Assembly: GCF_000764305.2 (NCBI RefSeq)
Contig: NW_025939466.1
Coordinates: 186,001-250,000 of the forward strand
Reading direction: 5' to 3'
Length of the DNA stretch: 64,000 nucleotides
Source: Hyalella azteca
Lineage: Eukaryota > Arthropoda > Malacostraca > Amphipoda > Hyalellidae
Below are positions 21,701 through 33,024 of the stretch, piece by piece. How positions within the stretch are numbered: position 1 is the first letter of the stretch; every line of letters starts with the position of its first letter. Made by a program: the position numbers and the translations under genes. Below the pieces are notes generated by a model that did no database searches, was not told the DNA's origin, and worked only from the letters and a program-made list of their open reading frames with translations.

Positions 21701-22205
21701 AAAAGCTTTTCGCAAATGAACTTTTGAAATTTCAGCCTAATGTTGATGCATCAATTTGAACTCCATGGTAATTCTTTTTTTTGCTTCAATCTAGGGATTA
21801 TCTTGTTTGCAGGTTAAGAAAAAATAATTATATTACGTAGCTTATAGTGATAATATTTAGTGATAATATTACTTAAATACGATTGAACAGTTTTCATAAA
21901 TGAACAACGTTTTAGAATGTAATGATTTTCAATTCCTGGAATAGCATTCAAGAAAGTCACTATTATCAGTCTCATAATATCGGCTAGCAAATCAGTATTG
22001 GCAGATCAGTTCGTATGAGGAGGCTCAAGGTGGATCAAGGTATCCATCCACTTTAATAATTTTTCCACATTTAAAAATTGGTTTATCATTTAAGAGGTTG
22101 CGTACGGCCTCAAAAAATGTCTGGCTTTAGCGTCGCTCAAGCATTTGAGGCAAATACTCACAAGGAACATCATTCGGAATATAAGAAACTGCATATGTTT
22201 CTTAT
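21700..22205 (+). repeat. Mosaic repeat module B, copy 1
   Basis: This 0.5-kb block matches 27,495-27,976 nearly base for base over long stretches, for example gcatcaatttgaactccatgg and gtatgaggaggctcaaggtgg. It carries no coding sequence. Copy 2 ends at the ambiguous base at 27,977, where the matching sequence of copy 1 continues as catatgtttcttatatgcag. Confidence 0.85.
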
Positions 22206-22990
22206 ATGCAGATTATTATCATTCTCACATTCTAAAACTTTTTATCTGCAGTTTATTGCTTTTAGAAGTTCATATTGTAGCCGCCCTTCATGCGGCGTTA
22301 TTTTTTGTATCGCATTTTCCTAGGCATTTTTTGGTGGTGATTTTAAAGAGTGATTCATCAAAACTGCTATTATTTACTTATTTCTCATTATTGTTGTTGG
22401 ATATGTACTCATTTTTATTACTGTTTCATCCTTTCAGTTATACTAAAATTCATTTTTTAATCGTGAAAAAATCCTGTTGTTGTGGGATATTTCGTTACGC
22501 GTCACTTTCTAATCTGTCAGTCGTGAAGCACCTTGCGATTCACCGGTGGTGTAATTTTTGTGATAGTGTTCCTGTAAATCTGTGTTGCGAGGTTTATAGA
22601 TTTGTGTGATTTTTATTAATTGTTCGTGGTTATTTTGAAAGTATTAACTCAGGTCGACTAATTCATTGTCATATCTTAATGCGTTTTTCTTTGTTTTCAG
22701 AACGTAACTCAATTATCTATCACGATCAGTTAGCTTCAGTGCGTGCCATCCGCTGGGTATATTTTGTGTTTACTCATCTTCAGTTTTTTATCAGCTATAA
22801 AATGATGAAAACCTCCAAGGTCACTTCCCTGCTCGGTAGAGTTTGGTCGTTCGGTTGGCGCTGAAGTAAAAGCGGCCGACATCGCAGTAGCGCTTACAAT
22901 TTAGATATTCTAAGAGCGTTTTGAATGACCATTTGCGTGGTCCGACTACGTTCGATGAAGAATAGCTATGAAGCAAGAAACAATAATATT
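22206..22990. other. Single-copy non-coding stretch between repeat modules
   Basis: Open frames here (for example a 154-codon frame from 22,145) are hydrophobic and T-rich, and I recognise no family. No splice-like exon structure is evident. Confidence 0.4.
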
Positions 22991-22996
22991 GTCGTT

Positions 22997-23160
22997 ATGG
23001 ATATGGATATAATGGACAAGGATATAATGGACAATGATATAATGGACAAGGATATAATGGACAAGGATATAATGGACAAGGATATAAGGGACAAGAATAT
23101 TATGGATATAATGGACAAGGATATGATGGATAAGAATATTATGGATATAATGGACATTGC
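22997..23160 (+). repeat. 15-bp minisatellite
   Basis: Unit gatataatggacaag with variants atgg/aagg, about ten copies with some 18-21-bp irregular units towards the end. Being a multiple of three it encodes an apparent Met-Asp-Lys-Asp-Ile repeat, which I treat as a by-product of the array and not as a protein. Confidence 0.9.
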
Positions 23161-23649
23161 TCTTCGAGATTACAAGAAAACGAAGCAAAAAACCTTGGAC
23201 ACGTCATATTTCTAAAACAATGTATCACATCAACATCATGATTCTGGATGGGCTGGCTGGTGAAGTTTAACCGTGAAAGTCTCTGTATTTTATGAAGGTT
23301 AGAGGAATTATTGAATTTCTCACATACGAAGATCTTACTGTAAATAAAGTCAAATATGTACTACCTTTCCAAAATCTTTCTTTATTGCATTAACAATACC
23401 TTCAAGTCATTAATACAGATCCTCCGCGAGAAATCGGAAAGCGAACGAATTCTCTTCAGTGAGGGCAAAACTCGTATTTACAAGAGAATCTGCTGAAATA
23501 CATATTATTAACACAAATATCTTATATGATCATTTCCGCCAAATTGGCATTATTTAGAGTAATCAATTTTAGGTATTTTAGAAACTATGTACCAAAATTT
23601 ATTTATTCCAAGCCTTCTACAACTGAATAACTACCCGACATATTCATGT

Positions 23650-23942
23650 TGATGACATATGAAGGTGAAGCTCCGGCAAACTCTGTCACAGCTTAAACAT
23701 TTTCTCATGTTGCACCCAAGTTAACCTTACTTCTTTCGTCGCGACTCTGTGTTACCAGGAACTATCTACAGAAGTCAACTGATCGTTCAGCTGATGATTG
23801 TATGCACTCCATAGTTCTCGCTATAATTTTTACAGTCTTCACTGCCCATAGTTTCCCAATCCTCATCCCGAGCTGTGGTCGCGGAAGTACGTCATTCCTC
23901 TACCGCAGACGCTCACTCGAAACTGAAGCTGACCTGATCGTA
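23650..23942 (+). repeat. Mosaic repeat module C (left half of a palindrome), copy 1
   Basis: From tgaaggtgaagctccggcaa through gaaactgaagctgacctg this block is repeated at 27,978-28,142 (partial) and 30,407-30,680. In the two other copies it forms the left arm of a large palindrome; here the right arm is missing and the sequence passes directly into module D. Confidence 0.85.
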
Positions 23943-26050
23943 TTCTGTTCGTTTTAGCGTTATATGAATTTATAAGACATGTCATAAATGCATCCTAAAT
24001 TATTTTATTAGAGGTAATTTGTTTACGAGTTTGTTCGACGATAGTCGGTACGTCTCAAGCCTCACCGACATGCTAAGATATGTCGAACATTTAATGCGGT
24101 GTAATGCCTTTCCGGGTTCATAAAATATTCTTCTGGCCTCTCTCCATGTCACTATTAGCCATTTTATAATTGGTTACGTATTTGCTAGCTAATGGTAATT
24201 TGTTTTTGAATAATATATTTTTAAAAATTACTTTTTAAAGACAACACTTTCAAAGAATCCAGTGTCTCCAATGTTACACATGTTACACATGTACAATGAA
24301 TTTCTACTAATTTTATTTTCGAATATTAATAAAACAAAATTTTTAATTTTTTTAGTATATAAAAAAATTAAATTTTCAAAATTATTTATTCTGTCAATTG
24401 ATTCATGCATTGTCTCCAACTTTACGCAAGTTCAGATTGAAAATTTAAGATTGATTGGAGGGGTAGAAATGTGTTAAATGTCGATTATAAGATTTGTAGC
24501 AGACAGACAAACAAACAAACAAACAAATAATATGAGTTTAAAATCTTATTTTTGAAGACAACACTTCCAAAGAATCCAGTGTCTCCGATGATACACATGT
24601 ACCATTAATTTCTAATTTTATTTTCAAATGTTAAACATTTTTTTACATTTTTTCATATATATAAAAATTAAATTTTCAAAATTATTTATTCTGTCAATTG
24701 ATTCATGCATTGTCTCCGACTTTATACGCAAGTGTGCAAAATTTCAGATCAATTGGACAGGTAGAAGTGTGTTGAATATCGATTATAAAATTTGTAGCAG
24801 ACAGACACGCAAACAAGAAGTGAAGTTAAAGAAAAGTGTTGTAATAACAACAAAAAGGGAAGTTGAAGAGCAGTGTTGTAATTAATAGTGACATTTTTAT
24901 GCGTTAATAGCGATATGGAAATAAAATGTTTATGAATTAAGCATAAAATGTTAACTACTTAGTGGTAATAAACTTACGAGTTAATAGTGTAGACTGTAGA
25001 GGTTTAGATTGAAGAAAGTTTTATTATTCAAATATTAGGTTAATACGGATTATATATGTATTGTGAATATTTTATTTATGAAAAGTAGAATTACAAAAAT
25101 ATTTTAGAGAACGTTTGTACCGCACTAAAGTGAAACTTGTCTCAGTAAACGGTAAATTGATCGTTGTCCGTTCGTTAAAGAGAACCTGTATTACGTTTTT
25201 TATGTATAGAAAAGTGTCAACGTGATTGTCGTGGAATTTAGCTTTTTAATCGTGTAATAAGCTTTTTTTTAGCTTTAACGGTTTTACTGGTCATTGAACG
25301 TAAGGGCTACCATTATACCCACTACAATAGATTTAAGCTCATAAGAAATGGAGCTATTTTTCTACGTGGTGTTCTTCCAAATTAGATATTTTTTAATTAT
25401 TATAGGTTCTTCATTCATTAAAACAATGAAATATTGGTATTGACTGTACAGACTCTATTCCAGCTTAATTGGTGAAAATAGCGCTATAATATCCATCCAT
25501 ACCGTACTCTCTGAAGAAGTCACTATATGTGTATAATAAATATTTAAGAAATAAATCAAATTAAATTCGCATTTTCTGTTTGCATAAATCATCTGAGGTA
25601 ATATTTGAATAGTTGTAATATTATAATAATTAAGTTTTCATAAATAAAAAACTGTCGACAGCAGCTCAGATATTGAATTCAATAAAGCTTGCCGAAGCTT
25701 TTGCTGTCAAAGATAAGACTAACTATAAATTTTGGCTTTGTAGACTTTTCTTAGAAATCATATAATCTCAGCATAAGCCGTCTCTGATATAAAAATCTAA
25801 AACAATGAATTGCGAAATGTCGCTTTGTAGTTAGAAATTAATTCGATACGTCGAAGGCAAAATCAAACGGGTTTTACGGTGCATTATAGAATTTAACTGC
25901 CAACTGCCGAAAGTTTTTAAATTTAATCTTTTACTCTTTGGTGCCCGATAAAATAAGCCTGGACCTTTGCTGACCTTTAAGTTACACAAATAATCAACTA
26001 AAGAATTATAACAAACCATTCGGCATTCGCCTAGAGATAGAATTTTCTTC
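23943..26050 (+). repeat. Mosaic repeat module D, copy 1
   Basis: Direct counterpart of 29,150-30,400, starting ttttagcgttatatgaattt and including gaattaagcataaaatg, taataaacttacgagttaat and aataaagcttgccgaagc. A 0.66-kb insertion (24,211-24,870) is present only in this copy. Past 25,890 this copy continues into sequence that is inverted at 19,800-19,930 and 20,590-20,690. No coding capacity is seen. Confidence 0.85.
24211..24870. mobile_element. Insertion of about 0.66 kb made of two direct 240-bp repeats
   Basis: The other copy of this module has an uninterrupted site at 29,420 (gtttttgaattaatagtgac), so the DNA between gtttttgaat (24,210) and taattaatagtgac (24,871) is an insertion. It holds two direct copies of one unit (24,240-24,515 and 24,556-24,812), each starting gacaacact and ending gtagcagacagacaaacaaa or gtagcagacagacacgcaaa. 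The unit looks like a short non-autonomous element with a CAGA/CAAA-rich tail; family unknown. Confidence 0.7.
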
Positions 26051-26321
26051 CGCATTCCTGTTAACTCTCTGCATGTGCCCAAATCTATCAATTTTTTCTA
26101 CTATGAGCTTGGCGCTCAATGAAATATCGTGTCCGAATCAATTGTCAATTAATCAATTTTTTCCAGCATGGTTCTAGGCTATCAATAATAAGGTATTTTC
26201 AACTTAAGACGTTGCAGAGTGGCGTCGTGCCGGATGCCTTTCGTGCACTACAGCGACAGACGTTCGTTCGAGACACACAAGGCGCTCAGTGGTGCGACCT
26301 CTCGAAGGTTCGCCTTCAACA

Positions 26322-26588
26322 GCATGAATAATATATCTCTTAAAGGTTCACAATTATTTGCATAAATAATCTACTTCATGAACGTTCACCATTAACTGCA
26401 TAAATAATCTACCTCATGAACGTTAACAATTAACTGCATAAATAATCTACTTCATGAACTTTCAACATTAACTGCATAAATAATCTACTTCATGAACGTT
26501 CAACATTAACTGCATAAATAATCTACTTCATGAACGTTCAACATTAACTGCATAAATAATCTACTTCATGAACGTTTACAATTACAGT
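26322..26588 (+). repeat. 38-bp minisatellite, array 1
   Basis: Unit gcataaataatctac followed by ttcatgaacgttcaccattaact starts at 26,360, 26,398, 26,436 and 26,474, an exact 38-bp period, about seven units. The same unit forms the array at 30,977-31,195. Confidence 0.92.
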
Positions 26589-26589
26589 G

Positions 26590-27380
26590 GGGAAGTAATT
26601 ATTAAGTTAGTCGCCAATTGTGCAGGTTTTCCACCTTAAAAAGATGAGAGAGACCTGTAACTGACATCATAAGTAGACCTCAACTATGAGAGACAAAATG
26701 AGAAAAATATTGAGAAAATATTTTCGTCGGACTTTTAAAGAATTTATCTGCAAATAGCAAATAATAACTAAAATAGTTATTTGCAAATTTGCAACAATTA
26801 CCGGACAAAATTGGTAACATTACCGGACAGGGGGTACAAAACCGGACAAAATCGAGTCCGGTAATTAACTCTGCAATTAGTTTGTACTTAAAAACCAGAC
26901 ACGAAAATAAATGAACTACATTACCGGACACCAAAAAAACGCCAACCTCGTTAGGTTAGGGTTAGAGTTAGGGTTAGGTATGTCTAAAACCCTTCCTTAG
27001 GTTGCTAGAGACCGTTTTACTGAGGTTAGGTCAAGTATATATATAGCCAGAGGTTATATATAGCATATGGGCTACTTTTTTGTATGAAAAATCAGGGACG
27101 GCCGTGCGCTACCAAAGCCAACTCAGCGCTAGTGCTGAGCAGGTTAGAGCAGGCAGAGCAGGAATGGAACAAGTAATTAGCACATTCAGGCCGGAGGTGC
27201 GCGGTGCATGAGAGCAGCGAGGCCGCAGGTAAGAGCTCGCCGGGGCAGGTGCTCAGAGGTTAATTAGCGCTGCTCCGCGGGTGGCAAGATCGTCTCTAAT
27301 GCGGGCATTTCTGCTCTATCGCGGCTCTGTCGCGTCTCTACGTCGACCCTATGGGTGGCGAAGGCCGGCTCTATTCCCTG
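26590..27380. other. Non-coding stretch with a GC-richer island
   Basis: Contains a local repeat of accggacaaaat / ttaccggacag phrases (26,800-26,935), a short TTAGG/TTAGGG-like tract (26,948-26,980) and a GC-richer block at 27,100-27,370 with several cagcgct/gagcagg motifs. No gene or RNA is recognised. Confidence 0.4.
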
Positions 27381-27389
27381 CCCTAAATT

Positions 27390-27976
27390 TTAAATTAGCG
27401 TTGAGAGACGTAATTAGCGTTGAGAGTCCTAATTAGCGCTGATGATCTTAATTAGCGCTGAGAGACCAAATTAGCGTTGAGAGACCTATTAGCGAAAAAC
27501 TTCTGGCAAATGAAATTTCGGCCTAATGTTGTTGCATCAATTTGAACTCCATGGTAATTGTTTTTTGCTTCAAATCTAGGGATTATCTTGTTTACAGGTC
27601 AAGATAAAATAATTATATTAGATTATATTTAGTAATAATATCACTAAAATACGATTGAACAATATTTCATAAATGAATAACGTTTTAGAATGTAATGATT
27701 TTCAATTCCTGAAATAGCATTCAAGAAAGTCACTATTATCAGTCTCATCATATCGGCTGGCAAATCAGTATTGGCAGATCAGTTCGTATGAGGAGGTTCA
27801 AGGTGGATCAAGGTATCCATCCACTTTAATAATTTTTCCACATTTAAAAATTGGTTTATCATTTATGAGGTTGCGTACGGCCTCAAAAAATGTCTGGCTT
27901 TAGCGTCGCTCAAGCATTTGAGGCAAATACTCACAAGGAACATCATTCGGAATATGAGAAACATGTTTCTTATATG
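27390..27976 (+). repeat. Mosaic repeat module B, copy 2
   Basis: Starts with a short stretch of the 19-20-bp array and continues as a close copy of 21,700-22,205. It stops at an ambiguous base (27,977). Directly after that base the sequence is module C, so the join between the two modules rests on an unresolved base. Confidence 0.85.
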
Positions 27977-28080
27977 NTAGAAATCAACTGATCGTTCAGC
28001 TGATGATTGTATGCACTCCATAGTTCTCGCTATAATTTTTACAGTCTTCACTGCCCATAGTTTCCCAATCCTCATCCCGA

Positions 28081-28310
28081 GCTGTGGTCGCGGAAGTACG
28101 TCATTCCTCTACCGCAGACGCTCACTCGAAACTGAAGCTGACCTGGGACTAGTATTACGTTAGATCTAATTAGTGCAAGCAGTCCTAGTTCAGGTCGGAC
28201 TGTGTGCGCCGCCCAAACCACTAGTTAGATCTAACATACTAGTCTCAGGTCAGCTACAGCTTCGAGTGAGCATCTGCGGTAGAGGAATAACATACCTCCG
28301 TGATCACATC
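28081..28310. repeat. Large imperfect palindrome
   Basis: The left arm (gtacgtcattcctctaccgc to gacctgggactagtattacg, then ttagatctaa) is mirrored by the right arm (ttagatctaacatactagtc to tgcggtagaggaataacata), about 80-90 bp each with roughly one mismatch in ten. The 45-55-bp centre is not symmetric. A near copy lies at 30,600-30,850. Such a palindrome could be two MITEs head to head or one long-TIR MITE. Confidence 0.8.
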
Positions 28311-28339
28311 TATCTATCGAGGTATTAATTAAATGATTA

Positions 28340-28740
28340 TATCGTATAAACTGAGTACATAAAATGTGTAATTACTAAAGCTGACTATATACAAAATGAA
28401 ACGTATATATTTACTAAAACTGACTATATATAAATAAATTGTTTAAATTTACTAAAACTAACTAGTTGCAAAATAAAATGTTTATATTTGCTAAAACTGA
28501 CTATATACAAAATAAAATGTGTATATTTAGCTACTAAAATTGACTATACAAAAAGTAAAATGTGTGTAGTTACGAAAGGTGACTACATAAAAATAAAATT
28601 TGAATATTTACTAAAACTGACTATATAAAAGTGAAATATGTACAGTAACTAAAACTGGCCATATACAAAATGAAATGTGAATATTTGTTAAACAGACTAT
28701 ATAGAAATTAAAATGAGTATAGTTACACATTTTAAGCTCA
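28340..28740 (+). repeat. Minisatellite of about 39 bp
   Basis: About nine degenerate units of atttactaaaactgactata followed by tacaaaataaaatgtgt. The inverse of the same unit appears at 21,000-21,110, and its first two units reappear at 30,895-30,975 just before the second N base. Confidence 0.85.
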
Positions 28741-29149
28741 TTCAGAAGCTCATTTTCTTCTACATTTGTACTACTACTTAATCACTTACTTATGATTGTA
28801 AATGTGTATAGTTTTTCTTGAATAAGACGAGTTTTGACGAGTCCGGAACATTAGATATTTCATCAAGTTCAGACCTATAACCTAAATTTATAGCCATCCC
28901 AAAAAGTTTTAAAAGTTGAATTGAACGTAAAATTGAGATTAAAAGCATGACTATTTTCATGACTTGTAAAAAAATCTTAATTTAGTGCTCAATTTTACCT
29001 GCACTATCATCAAACTATTAATCAATATTTCCTTGCGAAATAGTGAAAAAATTGCCTTAGCTGCATAAATGTAGAAGCTTCGTGAGGAAAAATTGTGAAA
29101 CAATTCCTAAATCTATTCTTTTAAGTACATCATGAAATAAAATCAAGAC

Positions 29150-30400
29150 TGTCGTATTCTATTCTTTTAGCGTTATATGAATTTATAAGACATGTCATAA
29201 ATGCATTCTAAATTATTTTATTAGAGGTAATTCGTTTACGAGTTTATTCGACGACAATCAGGTACGTTTCAAACCTTACCGACATGCTAAGATATGTCGC
29301 ACATTTGGTGCAGTATAATAAAATATTCCGGGTTCATAAAATATTCTTCTTGCCTCTCTCCATGTCACTATTAGCCATTTCAGAATTGGTTATATATTTG
29401 CCAGCTAATGGTAATTTGTTTTTGAATTAATAGTGACGCTTTTCTTTGTTGAAAGCGATATATTAGTGAAATGTTTATGAATTAAGCATAAAATGGTTAA
29501 CTACTTAGTGGTAATAAACTTACGAGTTAATAGTGTAGACTGTAGAGATTTAGATTCAAGAATGTTTTATTATTAAAATATTAGGTTAATATGGATTATA
29601 TATGTATTGTGAATATTTTATTTATGAAAAGCAGAATTACATGAATCTTTGAGAGAACGTTTTTTTCACAATAAAGTGAAACTTGTCTCAGTGTAGTTTG
29701 ATCGTTGTCGTTCATTAAAGTGATCCTTAATTACGTTTCTTATGTATAGAAAAGTGTCAACGTGATTGTCGTGGAATGTAACTTTTTAATAAAACGGTTT
29801 TACTGATCATTGAACGTAAGGGATGCCATTATACCCACTACAATAGATTTAGGCTCATAAGTAATGGAGCTATTTTTCTGTGTGGTGTTCATCGAAATTA
29901 GATATTTATTAAATATTATAGTTTCTTCATTCATTTAAACAATGAATTATTAGTATTGACTGTGTAGACTCTATTCCAGCTATAATATATATTGGAGTAA
30001 GTAATGGTATAATATGCATCCATACCGTACTTTCTGAAAGTCACTGTATGTGTGTAATAAATAATCAAGAAATAAGTAAAATTTAATTCGTATTTTCCAT
30101 GTGCATAAATCATCTAAGATAATATTTAAATAGTTGCAATATTATAAAAAAAAAAGTTTTCATTAAAAAAACTGTCGACAGCAGCTCAGATATTGAATTC
30201 AATAAAGCTTGCCGAAGCTTTTGCTGTGAAAGATAAGACTAACAATAAACTTTGGCTTTGTAGACTTTTCTTAGAAATCATATAATCTCAGCATAAGCCG
30301 TCTTCGATATAAAAATCTAAAACAATGAATTGCGAAATGTCGCTTTGTAGTTAGAAATTAATTCGATACGTCGAAGGCAAAATCAAACGGGTTTTACGGT
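29150..30400 (+). repeat. Mosaic repeat module D, copy 2
   Basis: Direct counterpart of 23,943-25,890, without the 0.66-kb insertion. It joins module C at 30,400 with gttttacggt followed by aatgaaggtgaagctctgg. Non-coding. Confidence 0.85.
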
Positions 30401-30599
30401 AATGAAGGTGAAGCTCTGGCAAACTCTGTCACAGATTAAACATTTTCTCACGTTGCACCCAAGTTAACTTTACTTCTTTCGTCGCGACTCTGTGTTTCCA
30501 GGAACTATCTATAGAAATCAACTGATAGTTCAGCTGATGATTGTATGCACTTCATAGTTCTCGCTATAATTTTTACAGTCTTCACTGCCCATAGTTTCC

Positions 30600-30870
30600 C
30601 AATCCTCATCCCGAGCTGTGGTCGCGGAAGTACGTCGTTTCTTTACCGCAGACGCTCACTCGAAACTGAATCTGACTTGTGACTAGTACGTTAGATCTAA
30701 TTAGTGCACGCAGTCCTAGTTCAGGTCGGATCGACTGTGTGCCGGCCGCCCAAACCACTAGTTAGACTAACATACTAGTCTCAGGTCAGTATCAGCTTCG
30801 AGTGAGCATCTGCGGTAGAGGAATAACATACCTTCGTGACCACAGCTATCGAGGTATGAATTAAATGATT
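30600..30870. repeat. Large imperfect palindrome, second copy
   Basis: Same arrangement as 28,081-28,310: cgcagacgctcactcgaaac on the left and gcttcgagtgagcatctgcg on the right, with the ttagatctaa/ttagactaac blocks between. The centre reads cagtcctagttcaggtcgga as in the first copy. The offset to the first copy is about 2.53 kb, which makes the whole 28.0-30.5 kb block the period of a higher-order tandem repeat. Confidence 0.8.
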
Positions 30871-30976
30871 ATATCGTATAAACTGAGTACATAAAATGTG
30901 TAATTAATAAAGCTGACTATGTACAAAATGAAACGTGTATATTTACTAAAACTGACTATATACAAATAAAATGTTN

Positions 30977-31198
30977 TGCATAAATAATCTACTTCATGAA
31001 CGTTCACCATTAACTGCATAAATAATCTACCTCATGAACGTTAACAATTAACTGCATAAATAATCTACTTCATGAACGTTCACCATTAACTGCATAAATA
31101 ATCTACCTCATGAAAGTTCACCATTAACTGCATAAACAATCTACCTCATGAACGTTTACAATTAACTGCATAAATAATCTACCTCATGAACGTTCAGA
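30977..31198 (+). repeat. 38-bp minisatellite, array 2
   Basis: Same 38-bp unit as 26,322-26,588, about six copies, starting immediately after the N at 30,976. The array sits at a join with the 39-bp array, so its true length is uncertain. Confidence 0.9.
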
Positions 31199-31535
31199 TA
31201 TTTCTGAATTCTGTGTATTTACGAAAACGCAAATACAACAGCGAAAACTAATATGTCCCTTAGACTATTATCAATGCTCTGCTGTCATCGTGACGCAATT
31301 GCACTCAAGGGAGAAACCCTGGGACTAACTGTAAAGGAATCAGGACCAGGACTTGTGATCCAAGTGAAGCTTGGAAGGTCACAGTTAGGGTTTCAGAGTT
31401 AGTCCAGCCAATGGGTCAACCGCCGCCCGAAAGCAAGCGAACCTTGCCAAGGTATGCGACAAACTCGATGGACTCCTAGACATACATTTAATGTTACGGA
31501 ACTAAATTGGACAACTAAGGGAAGGCCCAGATGCA

Positions 31536-31935
31536 GGTAGGGCTCCGGGATGCAGGTAAGGCCCAGGGTGCAGGTAAAGCCCAGGACGCAGGTAAGGCCC
31601 AGGATGCATGTAAGGCCCAAGGATGCAGGAAAGGCCCCAGGATGCAGGCAAGGCCCCAGGATGTAGGCAAGGCCCCAGGATGCAGACAAGGTCCTAGAAT
31701 ACAGGCAAGGCTCCAGGAGGCAGACAACGCCCCAGGATGCAGACAAGGCCTCAGGATGCAGGCAAGGCTCCAGGATGCAGGCAAGGCCCCAGGATGCAGA
31801 CAAGGCTCCAGGACGCAGGCAAGGCCCCAGGATGCAGGCAAGGCCCCAGGATGCAGACAAGGCCCCAGGATGCAGGCAAGGCCCCAGGATGCAGGCAAGG
31901 CCCCAGGATGCAGGCAAGGCCCCAGGATGCAGGTA
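31536..31935 (+). repeat. GC-rich 19-bp minisatellite
   Basis: About 21 units of ccccaggatgcaggcaagg with variants agacaagg and gtaagg. The first units are more diverged (cccaggtgcaggtaaag). Since 19 is not a multiple of three the array cycles through all frames and remains open on both strands, giving spurious proteins of up to 180 codons. It is much more GC-rich than its surroundings. Confidence 0.92.
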
Positions 31936-31943
31936 AGGCAAGG

Positions 31944-31977
31944 CCTCCTACCTGGCGCTAGAGCGCCAGGTAGGAGG
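31944..31977. repeat. Perfect 34-bp hairpin at the end of the 19-bp array
   Basis: Arms CCTCCTACCTGGCGCT and AGCGCCAGGTAGGAGG are perfectly complementary around a 2-base centre (ag). It follows the 19-bp array by a few bases. Confidence 0.9.
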
Positions 31978-31979
31978 AG

Positions 31980-32490
31980 CCAGTACGTGTTACTCGTGGC
32001 TGAGTAGCCCTCTGGTGGCTAGTCAGTGGGTCTATCTGTCGTAGAATGCATAGGATTGGCAATCGCCGGTCTGGAACATATTCCGAGTTTAATTGGGAGG
32101 CATGAGAATTAAGAGGAGCCAAGGCAAACACACGTGAACTAAGTATTGATCATACTAACGTAAGTGCTCATCTAACTGGATATATTGGCAACGACGCTTG
32201 TGGCAGGTTAACTACTGGGAACCTAAACTAGGACTTACCGAAAGTGGAAGGTTAGCTGCGCGCGATCCACCTTCCACGAGTTCAAAAGAGACATTGAATA
32301 ATAGTCGATACCTGCCGCTGCTAATTAGCTATGTAGCCGATGACGTGGCTTAGCGGACCAATGGGAATTGGTAGCTGTTGCCATGCCTGGTGAATTTCCT
32401 TGACACTGACGCATTTAATTAATCATGATATCAACTTAAAAGAAGTACATAAAAACGATGTTATATACAATACATCAAGCAGTACAAAAA
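31980..32490. other. Non-coding stretch before the gypsy fragment
   Basis: No gene recognised. The sequence may be part of the same decayed LTR element as the reverse transcriptase fragment that follows, but no other domain could be read. Confidence 0.35.
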
Positions 32491-32494
32491 GGCA

Positions 32495-32640
32495 CATTCT
32501 CATCGAAGTAAGCTTGACGATGTTGTTAATGACATGCTAACATACGGCATTATCGAAGAAACAAGCTCACCCTGATATTCGCCCATTATCTCTGTCACGA
32601 AAAAGGCAAATGACTGGAGACTTCGCGATGTTCAACATGT
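32495..32640 (+). pseudogene. Ty3/gypsy-type reverse transcriptase fragment
   Basis: Read in frame from 32,495 the sequence gives VNDMLTYGIIEETSSP, a stop (TGA at 32,573-32,575), then YSPIISVTKKANDWRL. This matches the start of gypsy-type reverse transcriptase, where the loop with SPW/Y-SPI and a KK-G-WR motif follows a G-I-E segment. The stop and the absence of the remaining RT motifs show it is dead. Confidence 0.75.
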
Positions 32641-33024
32641 GCATCGTGATGTTACAAGCGTATCGTGATGCTATCTGCGCTGATATGCATCGTGTTGTTA
32701 CATGCACATCGTGATGCAAAAATTTGATCATGAAAGTTCACGAGTACTACAAAACAGCACAAGACACTGTAGAGCCTGACTCATGATTCTATACGAGTTC
32801 GCTACATGATGCTGATAAAATGTTGAATAGCTTCATAAAATGTATTCTAGTCATGCATTTCAAATTTTTTTGAATCTTCTATGAGATTTAGGCATGTGAG
32901 TTTGATCACTAAAATCAAGTTGTTATCTGCATCAGATATGAGCTAATAAGTCTTGTCCCTTTGTGAGAAGTATACTTCAAATTATGTATCGACACACTGC
33001 CCATTTATGAAGTTTAACACACAA

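Noticed and set aside
22925..23215. 96-codon frame with Met-Asp-Lys-Asp-Ile repeats
   Set aside because: It translates the 15-bp minisatellite. There is no sign of selection or a domain.
26322..26588. CRISPR-like regular repeats of 38 bp
   Set aside because: Units are directly joined, with no unique spacers between them, and the context is eukaryotic. It is an ordinary minisatellite.
26948..26980. Telomere-like TTAGG/TTAGGG tract
   Set aside because: Only about four imperfect units are present. This is too short and irregular to call an interstitial telomere.
31399..32007. Open frames of up to 180 codons rich in Ser-Trp-Gly-Leu or Gly-Lys-Ala
   Set aside because: They follow the 19-bp GC-rich array, which has few stop codons in any frame. 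The frames are open on both strands simultaneously, which argues against coding.
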